Of a stretch of DNA of 57,213 nucleotides, positions 15,194 through 22,658 are shown one piece after another. How positions within the stretch are numbered: the stretch's first letter is position 1; each line of letters starts with the position of its first letter. Under the pieces are notes generated by a model that did not search any database, was not told where the DNA came from, and saw only the letters and a program-made list of their open reading frames with translations. Source of the stretch: a virus; the IMG/VR virus record IMGVR_UViG_3300036828_000780, positions 1 to 57,213 of that record. One strand, given 5' to 3'. A program made the position numbers and the translations under genes.

Positions 15194-15569
15194 CTCGCCG
15201 CCGGCCCCGGCGCCGGTGGAGGCGGCGCTCGCCGGCCACCGCGACAAGCCGCGCATGCAGCTGTTGCGGTGGCGGTCGATCAAGAAAGGGTTCGTTGTCG
15301 GGTTTGCCGACGTCGAGTTGCCGATCGGGTTGAAGATCGTCGACGTGATGGTCGTCGCCAAGGATGGCCGGCTATGGGCCAACTTGCCGAGCCGCCCGCG
15401 GTTGCGCGGCGGGCAGCTCGAGGTGGGCCACGATGGCCGGCCGGTTTATGAGGCGGTGCTCGGCTGGCGCTCGCGCGAGCTCGGCGACGAATTCTCTCGG
15501 CGGGTGATCGACCTGGTGCGCGAGGCGCACCCGGCCGATCTGCCGCGCGGGGCGGTGGCGGCCGACTAA
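15186..15569 (+). CDS. SpoVG-like phage protein
   Basis: 127 residues. The core (RSIKKGFVVGFADVELPIGL, VVAKDGRLWANLPSRP, YEAVLGWRSRELGDEFSRRV) follows the pattern of a common phage family distantly like SpoVG (nucleic-acid-binding beta fold). It is usually found in early or replication modules. It ends convergently with the PEP-CTERM gene (four-base overlap). Confidence 0.6.
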   Translation: MADSPPAPAPVEAALAGHRDKPRMQLLRWRSIKKGFVVGFADVELPIGLKIVDVMVVAKDGRLWANLPSRPRLRGGQLEVGHDGRPVYEAVLGWRSRELGDEFSRRVIDLVREAHPADLPRGAVAAD

Positions 15570-16225
15570 GCGCCACGCGGTGTGGCGATACCGGCGCGCC
15601 GATACTGCAAGAAGATCAGCCCTAAAAAGGCTCCGGCGAGCAGCAGCAATGTGCTCGGCTCGGCCACCGCGACGCCGATCAGCTCGATCGTCGCGTCGAC
15701 GCTCTGACCCGGCGCCGTGAACGTCGCGATGAATTCCGCCGCGTCATTGGTCGCCGGCCCCACCGGGATCACGCCGGAGGTCGCGCTATCGGTCCCAAGA
15801 AAGGTTTCGGTGAATTCCGTTGCGCCGCCCGGTCCCAGCGCCGAGAGCGTCACCGGCCCGGCGCCGCCGATCAGCGCGTTGACGGTCAGCGCCGCAAAGA
15901 CATTGCCGCCGGGGAAGCTCAGCCCGGCCTGGCTGATATCGACGGTCAGCGTATCGGGGCCGGTGATCGCCCCGCTGGTCACCGTCAATTCGGTCGCGCT
16001 CAAATCGGGCTGCGGCAACAGCGGATCGCCGGACGCGGCCATCGAGATCGCCGAGAAGCCGGCGGACGAGCAGGTATGTGCCAGGCTCCCGGTGCCGCCA
16101 TCGGTGGCGGCGCAGGCGCCGAGCGGGCCGCTGAGCGTATCGCTGGCGGTTTCGATCAAGGTTGCCCCGGCGGGGCCGGCGGCCAATACGGACAGCGCCA
16201 GTGATGCGAGTAGTTTACGCAACAT
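15566..16225 (-). CDS. Secreted PEP-CTERM-type protein
   Basis: 219 residues from the ATG at 16225 (AAAGGGG box). It has a signal peptide (MLRKLLASLALSVLAAGPAG), a Ser/Thr/Gly-rich beta extracellular part with two Cys residues, and at the C-terminus AEPSTLLLLAGAFLGLIFLQ followed by YRRA. That is the classic PEP-CTERM sorting signal: Pro-Glu-Pro-like motif, one helix, Arg cluster. Such proteins are processed by exosortase in hosts making extracellular polysaccharide. It is opposite in strand to its neighbours and looks like a cargo (moron) gene that alters the lysogen surface. Confidence 0.75.
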   Translation of the reverse strand: MLRKLLASLALSVLAAGPAGATLIETASDTLSGPLGACAATDGGTGSLAHTCSSAGFSAISMAASGDPLLPQPDLSATELTVTSGAITGPDTLTVDISQAGLSFPGGNVFAALTVNALIGGAGPVTLSALGPGGATEFTETFLGTDSATSGVIPVGPATNDAAEFIATFTAPGQSVDATIELIGVAVAEPSTLLLLAGAFLGLIFLQYRRAGIATPRGA

Positions 16226-16318
16226 TTGCTTAACCCCTTTAAGGCTGATTCGGACCGATCCTTGGGCCGGCGCAGAGCGTAGCCTTGCCTTGGGTCTGCC
16301 GCAATCGATAACCGCCGG

Positions 16319-16343
16319 TAATCGCTGCACCGTGCAGCGATTA
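16319..16343. repeat. 25-bp near-perfect palindrome
   Basis: TAATCGCTGCAC, one central C, then GTGCAGCGATTA: 12-bp perfect arms. It lies about 95 bp upstream of the PEP-CTERM gene and 390 bp before the next rightward gene. It could be an operator or a hairpin. The short frame at 16366 (nine codons, GGGAGGTGATA before ATG) starts right after it. Confidence 0.7.
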
Positions 16344-16411
16344 TTCTCGGTTGTGGGAGGTGATAATGGCGACGGGGGTTAGGATCGACGGTTGATCGCC
16401 GCCGGTCCCGT

Positions 16412-16661
16412 TGGCGTTCTCATCCCGTTCTGGTGCCTGGCCGCCCGGCCCGTGAGCTGGCGTTCTCATTTGCCCCCTTTATGCCGCATTCCGTTCTCAT
16501 GCCTGGCCCGCCTGGCCCGTGACCCCTGGAGGTTTTGCTGCGATGCCAACGGGTTAGCTAGTGGTGCCAGAGGTGCCAGGCAAAATACATTAGATACGCT
16601 AACCCGCGCGCGCGCACGCAGGTGAGTCGCCTGATAAGGAAGCCTGGCACCTCTGGCACCA
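16412..16661. repeat. Iteron-like and inverted repeats (candidate origin or packaging site)
   Basis: The 483-bp gap 16226-16708 has no convincing gene. It contains TGGCGTTCTCAT at 16412-16423 and 16458-16469, CCGTTCTCAT at 16491, two imperfect copies of GCCTGGCC-GCCYGGCCCGTGA (16435, 16501), and a perfect 20-bp inverted repeat (TGGTGCCAGAGGTGCCAGGC at 16562-16581, its complement at 16642-16661). The IR encloses 60 bp with an AT-rich half. Each arm holds two GGTGCCAG units. P4/D5-type primases use such iterons, and the terminase genes follow, so origin and packaging site are both candidates. Confidence 0.7.
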
Positions 16662-16708
16662 ATTTACAGTTCGCGTCCGTGCGATGATTAAAAATAGGGG
16701 TAAAATTC

Positions 16709-17233
16709 ATGGACCTGCGTGGTTCGAAGACGGCGCTCGACGAGGCGGTCGCCGCCTACCGCGACCGCGAGCTCGCCGAGCTGCCCGCCCAGCTGAGCCT
16801 GTTCGACGCCTCGGCCTCGGCCGGCGGCGAGGCCTCGGCCGAGGCCTCGGCGCCGGGCGGCGCGGTTGTGCCGCGTGGGCCCGGCCGGCCGCCTGGTGCG
16901 CGCAACCGGCGCACCGACGAGGCGGCGCGGATTTATATGTCCGAGTTTGGCGATCCGCTCCGGCGCGGTGTCCAATTGGCCGCGCTGCCGCTCCTTGCAC
17001 CCGGTGTTGTGGAAGGTTTGAGCCAGCGGCTAAACTGCTCGCGATTGGAGGCCGCGCGCTGGTGGGCCTCGATTTACTCGGCAACTCTGCCGTTCCTCCA
17101 TCAGCGCCTGGCAACGCTCGAAGTAAAGCCAGCCGGAAGTCCCGACGGCAACGATCCGGTATCGTGGGCCTTTTCCGACGGCGAATTGATCGACGCCAGC
17201 GCCGACCCGCAAAATGGGCCGGACAACGGCTGA
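16709..17233 (+). CDS. Phage DNA-binding-like protein (possible small terminase)
   Basis: 174 residues. An Ala/Ser-rich linker leads to a basic GPGRPPGARNRRTDEA block, then a helical domain (IYMSEFGDPLRRGVQLA, LSQRLNCSRLEAARWWASIY, LPFLHQRLA). This layout is common in a phage family found just upstream of terminase genes. A role as small terminase subunit or packaging-site binder is inferred from place and basic motif only. A terminator-like hairpin follows. Confidence 0.55.
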   Translation: MDLRGSKTALDEAVAAYRDRELAELPAQLSLFDASASAGGEASAEASAPGGAVVPRGPGRPPGARNRRTDEAARIYMSEFGDPLRRGVQLAALPLLAPGVVEGLSQRLNCSRLEAARWWASIYSATLPFLHQRLATLEVKPAGSPDGNDPVSWAFSDGELIDASADPQNGPDNG

Positions 17234-17248
17234 TTTCTGCGCTCGCGC

Positions 17249-17274
17249 GGTCACACCGCTACTGCACTGTGACC
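17249..17274. other. Serine-recombinase-type dyad, site A
   Basis: Two 12-bp inverted half-sites, GGTCACACCGCT and (complement of the other arm) GGTCACAGTGCA, flank a central AC. It is the mirror image of site B at 18527-18552, so the recombinase cassette lies between two inverted copies. Confidence 0.65.
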
Positions 17275-17310
17275 AACTGCGGTTTTCTACCAGCGCGCGC
17301 AAAAAGAAGA

Positions 17311-17329
17311 ACCCGGCGATTTGCCGGGT
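17311..17329 (+). terminator. Putative terminator
   Basis: ACCCGGC, loop GATTT, then GCCGGGT, followed by CTGTTCTT. The flanking AAGAA and TTCTT extend the stem. It separates the rightward gene ending at 17233 from the leftward recombinase cassette and could work in both directions. Confidence 0.6.
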
Positions 17330-17396
17330 CTGTTCTTGAGGTTTCAGCCAACCGTAAATCATTTACAGTTGGCGAGCGGCGCAAAAAGTTCGCCGC

Positions 17397-17615
17397 TCAG
17401 TCCCAGGCCTGGAGGTCGCCGAACGGGTCGCGAAGGTAAATCCGCAGGCGCAGGCCGCCGCGGCTGCTCCGCGCTTCCGTGGCGAGGCAGGCGGCTTCTT
17501 TCCGGTCCTCGCACGGCGTCGCGAACACCAGGCGCTGGCCGTCGGGGCTCAACACGGTGAGGTGCCAGGTCGGGCGCTGGCCGCGGGGGTAATGGCGGCC
17601 GCACGGGGCGCTCAC
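17397..17615 (-). CDS. Small hypothetical protein of recombinase cassette
   Basis: 72 residues from a GTG overlapping the recombinase stop (GTGA). It is beta-rich (TWHLTVLSPDGQRLVFATP) and ends in RIYLRDPFGDLQAWD. No family is recognised. It is co-translated with the recombinase. Confidence 0.5.
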   Translation of the reverse strand: MSAPCGRHYPRGQRPTWHLTVLSPDGQRLVFATPCEDRKEAACLATEARSSRGGLRLRIYLRDPFGDLQAWD

Positions 17616-18283
17616 GGCGCGCTGTCCCGGTCGAGGATGCGCTTTACCTGCTGGCGGTGCAGGGTGCGCCCGTGGGCCTCGGCAACGGTTTCGGCGATCT
17701 TCCGGTAGCCGAGGCCGGCGGCGCGCAGCTGCCGCATCGTCGCGAGCATCGCTTGCTCGGCCGGGTCCTCGGCTAGGTCGCCGTCCGCGGTTATGGTGAA
17801 ACCGAACGGCGCCCGGGTCCCGCCGCGGAACCGGCCGCGCTTGGCCTGGTCGCGCTTGACGTCGCAGATCCGCTCGCGGATGCGGTGGCGCTCGGCCTCG
17901 GCGACCGCCGAGAGGATCGTAAAGACCAGCTTGCTGACGCCGTTGCCGGTGACGTCGCCGCCCAGGTCGATCATGTGCAGGCTGACCCCGCGGTCCTGCA
18001 GGGTCTGAAGGACGTCGAGGGCGTTTAGCGCGCTTCTAAACATCCGGTCGAGTTTCGGGGTGATCACCGTGTCGCCGGGCTGCAGCCGGGCCAGCAGCCG
18101 CCGGCCTTCCGGCCGGTCGGCGAGCGGCGTCGAGCCGCTGACGCCGCGCTCGACGTGGATTTCGGCCAGGTCCCAACCGTGCTGCAGGGCGTAGCCTTGG
18201 ATTTGCCGCTCTTGCGTCCCGAGGCTTTCGCCCTCATCAGCTTGGCGATCCGTGCTTACTCTTATGTAACCATAGGTAGCCAT
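17612..18283 (-). CDS. Serine recombinase (resolvase/invertase family)
   Basis: 223 residues from the ATG at 18283. The N-terminal catalytic domain opens MATYGYIRVSTDRQ with nucleophile Ser10 and Arg8, followed by KLDRMFRSALNALD and the long dimer helix (FTILSAVAEAERHRIRERI). A short C-terminal helix-turn-helix (GYRKIAETVAEAHGRTLHRQ) makes it resolvase-sized. It cuts and rejoins DNA at dyad sites. 12-bp half-sites of one consensus lie on both sides of the cassette. Possible jobs are resolution of genome multimers, inversion of the cassette, or autoregulation. Confidence 0.88.
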   Translation of the reverse strand: MATYGYIRVSTDRQADEGESLGTQERQIQGYALQHGWDLAEIHVERGVSGSTPLADRPEGRRLLARLQPGDTVITPKLDRMFRSALNALDVLQTLQDRGVSLHMIDLGGDVTGNGVSKLVFTILSAVAEAERHRIRERICDVKRDQAKRGRFRGGTRAPFGFTITADGDLAEDPAEQAMLATMRQLRAAGLGYRKIAETVAEAHGRTLHRQQVKRILDRDSAP

Positions 18284-18288
18284 CGCGC

Positions 18289-18513
18289 CTAGGCCGTCCG
18301 CCGGCTTGGCCGCTGGCGCAGCAGCACCAGGCAGGCCTGCAACCGCAGCCAATCCTCGGGGGTGTTGTGCCAGGTGTGCAGCGAGAGCGCGACCGCCTGG
18401 TTGCGGGTGATCTGGCGGCTTTGGCCGCGCGAGACGAAGCGGCCGGCTTCGTCGGGGGTCATGTCGCGGATGTGAGTGATGTCCTCTACGTCGCGCAGCT
18501 TCATCGGGGTCAT
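18289..18513 (-). CDS. Small hypothetical protein before recombinase
   Basis: 74 residues from the ATG at 18513 (AAGGACC box). A start at 18558 would cross the recombinase site. It is helical and ends in a basic tail (LLRQRPSRRTA). It includes ITRNQAVALSLHTWHNTPEDW. No family is recognised. It lies five bases upstream of the recombinase gene, so it is part of the same message. Confidence 0.5.
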   Translation of the reverse strand: MTPMKLRDVEDITHIRDMTPDEAGRFVSRGQSRQITRNQAVALSLHTWHNTPEDWLRLQACLVLLRQRPSRRTA

Positions 18514-18526
18514 CGGAAGGTCCTTT

Positions 18527-18592
18527 GTCCACAGTGCTAAAGCGGTGTGACCACACATGGGGCGCGCCTGTCACATCGCAAGCGGTGTGGAC
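18527..18592. promoter_or_regulatory. res-like sites B and C with promoter
   Basis: Site B (18527-18552): GTCCACAGTGCT-AA-AGCGGTGTGACC, 26 bp. Site C (18569-18592): TGTCACATCGCA-AGCGGTGTGGAC, 24 bp without central bases. Both use 12-bp half-sites of consensus GGTCACANNGCW in inverted order. Several dyads with different spacing next to a serine recombinase gene is the layout of resolvase res sites. They lie between the leftward recombinase unit and the rightward GcrA-like gene and may control both. Confidence 0.65.
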
Positions 18593-18643
18593 GTGGGAAT
18601 CTGTCGGAAACGTCTGAATTCTCGGTAAACTGGAGGGAGATCA

Positions 18644-19258
18644 ATGGGTCGGCAAACGACATGGACGCCGGCGAGCGTCAGGCGGGCGGTGGAGCTCGGC
18701 TTGGAGGGGTTGGGCCCGGCCGCGGTCGCGCGGCGCCTCGGTGTCCCGCCCGGCCGGGTCAGCGCGCTGTTCTCGCGGTTGCGCGCCGAGGACGAACCGG
18801 CGCCCGCCCCGGCTCGCGCGCCGCGGGGGCGCAAGCCCAGCCCGTGGGATGCGCCGCCGGAGCGCCGTGAGCGGGTGCTCGACCTGGTCGCGCAGGGCGT
18901 CACCTTTGCGGTGATCGCCGAGCAGCTCGGCACGACCAAGAGCGCGATTGCCGGCCTGGTAGGGCGAGCGCGCGCCCAAGGCGAGGCCCGCGCGCATATC
19001 AAGGACGTGCGGGCCGAGTTGGCGGCCGCCGAGCGCGGCGAGGCGGTGCCGGGCTTGGTGGAGCGGTTGCGCTGGGATGTCGTGATGGCCGGCGGCTGCC
19101 GCTGGATTTACGGGCACCCGCGGCCCGATCCCGGCGAGGTGGCCGATTGGCATTGGTGCGGCGCGCCGCGGGTCACCGGCTTGTCCTATTGCCCGGCGCA
19201 TGCGCTTGCCGCCTACCAGCGGACCCCGCGGGAGACGCCGCCGGAGACCGGGGTATGA
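18644..19258 (+). CDS. GcrA-like cell-cycle regulator
   Basis: 204 residues with GGAGGG before the ATG. It carries two helix-turn-helix units: residues about 8-46 (SVRRAVELGLEGLGPAAVAR, then RLGVPPGRVSALFSRL) and 73-112 (RERVLDLVAQGVTFAVIAEQ, then LGTTKSAIAGLVGRAR). The second resembles the GcrA DNA-binding helices. The C-terminus has the GcrA-type cluster GCRWIYGHP (Cys152), HWCGAP (Cys172) and SYCPAHALAAY (Cys183, His186). Host GcrA binds sigma70 and methylated GANTC promoters. A phage form could redirect RNA polymerase to its own promoters. The N-terminal extra HTH is unusual. Confidence 0.75.
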   Translation: MGRQTTWTPASVRRAVELGLEGLGPAAVARRLGVPPGRVSALFSRLRAEDEPAPAPARAPRGRKPSPWDAPPERRERVLDLVAQGVTFAVIAEQLGTTKSAIAGLVGRARAQGEARAHIKDVRAELAAAERGEAVPGLVERLRWDVVMAGGCRWIYGHPRPDPGEVADWHWCGAPRVTGLSYCPAHALAAYQRTPRETPPETGV

Positions 19259-19821
19259 AGGCGCGGCGGCACCGCTCGCCGGCGGCGGGTGCGCCGGACG
19301 AGGTCCGACCGACCGCGGAGCGCCGGCGGCACGGCAAGATCGAGCGCTCGACCGGCGCGGTGCTTGACGTCAACGAGGAGCCGGGGCGGCCCTTTAGGGC
19401 GTTGGGAACGCTGGACATAATGTTCCGCGCCGGCAGTATCACCCGGGAAATGCGCCGTGCCGGGGATCGGTTTCATGGCGAATTCGTTCGCGCTGGACTT
19501 GATCCTTTGGCGGCCAGCGATCCGACCCGGTTGCCCGTGCTCGTCACCGGCGGGGCGGCCCGGCGGGGCGGGCCGGCCGGCGGCAGCGAGCATGCCCGGG
19601 CGCTGGTCGGGCGGGCGTTGGCGGTGCTCGGCGGCTCCGACTCGACGCTCGGCTCTTGTGCCTATCACGTCCTCGGCCGGGAGCTGTCGCTCCGCGAATG
19701 GCAGATTTATCGAATGCCGAATCGCCACCAGCCGGTGAATTTCGCGAGCGGGATCCTGGTCGGGGCCTTGGACCTGCTCAGAATCCATTACGATAGCGGG
19801 GGGCGCCGACGGCTGAGTTGA
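19255..19821 (+). CDS. DUF6456-like phage protein
   Basis: 188 residues, ATGA-coupled to the GcrA-like gene. After a basic N-terminus (KARRHRSPAAGAPDEVRPTA) comes a conserved core: TLDIMFRAGSITREMRRAGD, FHGEFVRAGLDPL, SDSTLGSCAYHVLGRELSLR and ASGILVGALDLLRIHYDS, typical of DUF6456 proteins of Rhizobiales and their phages. The function is unknown, and coupling suggests a partner of the regulator. A stretch of its DNA (about 19315-19395) recurs in another frame at 33430-33511. Confidence 0.7.
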   Translation: MKARRHRSPAAGAPDEVRPTAERRRHGKIERSTGAVLDVNEEPGRPFRALGTLDIMFRAGSITREMRRAGDRFHGEFVRAGLDPLAASDPTRLPVLVTGGAARRGGPAGGSEHARALVGRALAVLGGSDSTLGSCAYHVLGRELSLREWQIYRMPNRHQPVNFASGILVGALDLLRIHYDSGGRRRLS

Positions 19822-19898
19822 CAGCTTCAAATTTCGCTCCGCATCATAAAAACGTAATGGTCGAGGGGTGCACCCCGCGGCCGGACTAAACCGAGAAC

Positions 19899-19930
19899 AG
19901 GCCGCCCCGGACCCGGGAGCGGCCGTTTTT
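19899..19930 (+). terminator. Rho-independent terminator before terminase
   Basis: AGGCCGC-CCCGGACCCGGGA-GCGGCC followed by GTTTTT. The stem is perfect (GGCCGC/GCGGCC plus an inner CCCGG/CCGGG). It closes the GcrA-like/DUF6456 unit, 22 bases before the terminase start. Confidence 0.85.
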
Positions 19931-19952
19931 GTGGGCGTTTTCCGGTGGAGCG

Positions 19953-22175
19953 ATGGCGGGCCCCGCGGAATATCAACCCGACGGCGTGCAGCTGCGGGCC
20001 TTTCTCGCATCAGACGCTTTTGCGCGGGCGTTGATCGGGCCGGTCTATGCCGGTCGCAAATCGTGTTGCGTGCAGGACATCCTGCGGCGCGCGACGATGC
20101 AGCGGTATGGCCGGCAGCGGCACTGGCGCTGGCTCGTCGTGCGGCCGACGCGCGCCGAGATCGAGCGTTATGCGATCCCGGCGGTCAAGCGGTGGGTCCG
20201 CGAGGGCTGGTGGCGGCAGGAGCGCGGCTGGCGCTTTGCGATCGAGTACACGCTCGGCAGCGACGGCGTGAAGCGGCTGCTCGAGCTCGACTTCCTCGGC
20301 ATGGACGACGCCGGCGACCGCCGGCGCCTGGCCGCCGGCGGGGCGACCGGCGTCTGGCTCGACGAGGCGCGCAACCTATCCGAGACGGTGTTCGAGGACG
20401 CGGTGCGCGCCGCCGGGACCTATCCGTCGCCGATCGATGGCGGCATCGCCTGGTCGGGTGTGATCTGCTCGTCGCGCATGCCGGCGCCGGGCCATTGGCT
20501 GGTCATCCGTCCCGGCGAGCCGGGTGATCTGGCGCTGTTCCGCCAGCCGGGCGGCCGCACCGAGAAGGCGGAAAATCTGCCGGCGCTAAACCGCCGCAAG
20601 TTTTCTTATGCGGAGTTTGCCCGCGAGCGGCACCCGGATTGGGTGCGGGTCAACATCGACGCCGAGCTCGGCGCCTCGGCCTCGGAGACCGCCGCCGAGG
20701 AGGTGCGCGCCGGGTCGCGCGCGTCGCTCAAACGGTTTGTCGGGACGATCTCGCCGGATTTGCGGCCGGCGGCGCACCACGAGCTGCTGATCGGCAAGCT
20801 GGAGGACCTCGCCGCCGGCCGGATCAAGCGGCTGATGTTCTTTCTGCCGCCGGGCGCCGCCAAATCGACTTATGGGTCGATCCTGTTCCCGCCGTGGTAT
20901 CTCGGCAACAACCCGGCGGCCTCGGTGATCGGCGCCTCGCACGCGACGGAGCTCGCCATGCGATTTGGCCGGCGGGTGCGCAACATCGTCGGCTCGCCGC
21001 CGTTCCGCGACATCTTCGGATTTGGTCTCAGCGGCGATTCCGGCGCCGCCGGGCGCTGGGAAACCAGTCGCGGCGGCGAATATTACGCGGTCGGCGTCGA
21101 CGCTTCGGTCACCGGCCGCCGCGCCGATCTCGCCATCATCGACGACCCGGTCAAAGGCTTCGCCGAGGCCCAGAGCCTACCGATCCGCCAACACGCGTGG
21201 GATTGGTACAAGGCGGACCTGTGGCCAAGACTCAAGCCAAACGCGGCGCTGCTCTACATCGGCACCCGCTGGCATGACGACGATCTGGCCGGCCGGTTGC
21301 TCGAGGACGCCAAAACCGGCGGCGAGCAATGGGAGGTGGTTTCGCTCCCGGCGATCGCGGTCGCTGGCCGCGAGGATCCGCTGGGCCGCGTCCCGGGCGA
21401 AAGGTTGTGGCCGGAGTGGTTCACCGAGGCAATGCTGGAGACCGCCCAACGCGAGCCGCGGACCTGGTCGGCGCTCTACCAGCAGGAGCCGATGCCGGAA
21501 TCCGGCGATTTCTTCAAATCGGATTGGTTTCGTTGGTACGACAGCGCGCCGCCGCGCGACGAGCTGCGGACCTATGGCGCGTCGGATTGCGCGGTCAGCA
21601 AGGACGAGGGCGACTTTACGGTGCACCTGGTCGCCGGCGTCGACCCGGCCGACGACCTTTATCTGCTCGATTTGTGGCGCGACCGGGTGTCGAGTGATGT
21701 TTGGGTCGACGCGCAGCTCGACCTGATCCAGTTGTGGAAACCGCTCGATTGGGCCGAGGAAAAAGGGCAGATCGCCAAGGGTGTCGGGCCGTTCCTCACA
21801 AAGCGTGCGCTGGAGCGGCGGGTTTATGTGCACCGCCGCCAATTCCCGACGGTTGGCGACAAGGCGGTGCGCGCGCAGGCGATCCGCGGCCGCACGGCGC
21901 AGGGCAAGGTGTATCTGCCGCGCCGCGCGCCGTGGGCCGCTGGTTTCGTGCAGGAATTGCTGCGCTTCCCGGCCGGCACGCATGACGACCAACTCGACGC
22001 GTTTGCGCTTATTGGCGTCATGCTCGACCGGCTGGTGCCGGGCAGCAAGCCTAAACCAAAGGAGCCGATCCGTTGCGCGGACCAGATGACAATGGACGAG
22101 CTCCTATCGCTCGCCGGCCCCGGCGGCCGGTTCGGCCGCAGCCTCGGCGGGGGCCTGCAGCAGCGAATTCAGTAA
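19953..22175 (+). CDS. Chimeric terminase large subunit with extra decayed ATPase domain
   Basis: 740 residues from the ATG at 19953 (GGTGGAG box). Residues here are numbered from the longer frame at 19929. Residues about 15-250 are one terminase ATPase half with a degenerate Walker A (GPVYAGRKS, 37-45), a Walker B-like GVWLDEARNL (141-150) and the FRQPGG/AENL/WVRVNIDAELG ending of that family. Residues about 262-748 are a second, complete terminase: Walker A LPPGAAKST (306-314), Walker B LAIIDDP (401-407), motif TRWHDDD, and RNase H-like nuclease acids D553, D562 and HDDQLD (685-690). The first family's own nuclease domain is missing. It pumps DNA into the prohead. Confidence 0.85.
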   Translation: MAGPAEYQPDGVQLRAFLASDAFARALIGPVYAGRKSCCVQDILRRATMQRYGRQRHWRWLVVRPTRAEIERYAIPAVKRWVREGWWRQERGWRFAIEYTLGSDGVKRLLELDFLGMDDAGDRRRLAAGGATGVWLDEARNLSETVFEDAVRAAGTYPSPIDGGIAWSGVICSSRMPAPGHWLVIRPGEPGDLALFRQPGGRTEKAENLPALNRRKFSYAEFARERHPDWVRVNIDAELGASASETAAEEVRAGSRASLKRFVGTISPDLRPAAHHELLIGKLEDLAAGRIKRLMFFLPPGAAKSTYGSILFPPWYLGNNPAASVIGASHATELAMRFGRRVRNIVGSPPFRDIFGFGLSGDSGAAGRWETSRGGEYYAVGVDASVTGRRADLAIIDDPVKGFAEAQSLPIRQHAWDWYKADLWPRLKPNAALLYIGTRWHDDDLAGRLLEDAKTGGEQWEVVSLPAIAVAGREDPLGRVPGERLWPEWFTEAMLETAQREPRTWSALYQQEPMPESGDFFKSDWFRWYDSAPPRDELRTYGASDCAVSKDEGDFTVHLVAGVDPADDLYLLDLWRDRVSSDVWVDAQLDLIQLWKPLDWAEEKGQIAKGVGPFLTKRALERRVYVHRRQFPTVGDKAVRAQAIRGRTAQGKVYLPRRAPWAAGFVQELLRFPAGTHDDQLDAFALIGVMLDRLVPGSKPKPKEPIRCADQMTMDELLSLAGPGGRFGRSLGGGLQQRIQ

Positions 22176-22210
22176 CCGTTCAGCGGGCTGACGGGACGGT
22201 AGTTGCCAAT

Positions 22211-22468
22211 GTGCGCCCGGAGGTCGTCCGCGCGCGCGGCGGCGAGCCGGGCTGCTTGCATTGCGTGATTTATTTGCTGGTCAGCGATCTGGTCGACGAG
22301 GGCCACCTCGCGGCGATCGACGGGGTGTTGCGGGTCGCCGAGGCGCTCGCGGCGCTGATCGCCAATTTCAGCGACGAGGTGCAGGCGATTGTTCTGGAAG
22401 GGGTGCTCGATCTGATCGAGCAGAAGGTGCGCGAGGCGCCGCCGCCCCCGGTGGTCGGGCACGCCTAA
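22211..22468 (+). CDS. Hypothetical protein after terminase
   Basis: 85 residues if it starts at the GTG at 22211. A longer frame opens at 22073 inside the terminase gene. It has CLHCVIYLLVSDLVDEGHL followed by two amphipathic helices and a Pro-rich end. It resembles small helical proteins placed after terminase in related phages. No function is assigned. Confidence 0.5.
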   Translation: MRPEVVRARGGEPGCLHCVIYLLVSDLVDEGHLAAIDGVLRVAEALAALIANFSDEVQAIVLEGVLDLIEQKVREAPPPPVVGHA

Positions 22469-22489
22469 ACGGCAAGGGGTGCGGGTGAA

Positions 22490-22651
22490 GTGCTGTATTA
22501 CGTCCTGATCATTCTCCTGATCCTGGTGCTGGTCGGCGCGTTGCCGCACTGGCCCTACAGCGCCGGCTGGGGCTGGGGGTATTACCCATCGGGCGGCGTC
22601 GGGCTCATCGTTCTGATCTTGATCGTCCTGTTGCTGGCGGGGCGGCTATAG
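22490..22651 (+). CDS. DUF3309-type small membrane protein
   Basis: 53 residues from the GTG at 22490. Two transmembrane segments (YVLIILLILVLVGALP and GLIVLILIVLLLAGRL) flank a conserved middle, WPYSAGWGWGYYPSGG. This is the signature of DUF3309, a tiny inner-membrane protein common in alphaproteobacterial chromosomes. It was probably acquired from a host. The function is unknown. Confidence 0.75.
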   Translation: MLYYVLIILLILVLVGALPHWPYSAGWGWGYYPSGGVGLIVLILIVLLLAGRL

Positions 22652-22658
22652 GCCAGCG

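Noticed and set aside
16366-16625. Nine-codon leader (ATG at 16366) and a following TTG frame of 77 residues
   Set aside because: The short frame has a good SD, but the second is rich in Cys/Arg/Pro read through the direct repeats and lacks a family. Too weak to call a gene pair.
16684-17439. 251-residue rightward frame
   Set aside because: Shadow of the 16709-17233 gene in another frame; runs through a terminator and into the antisense of the recombinase cassette.
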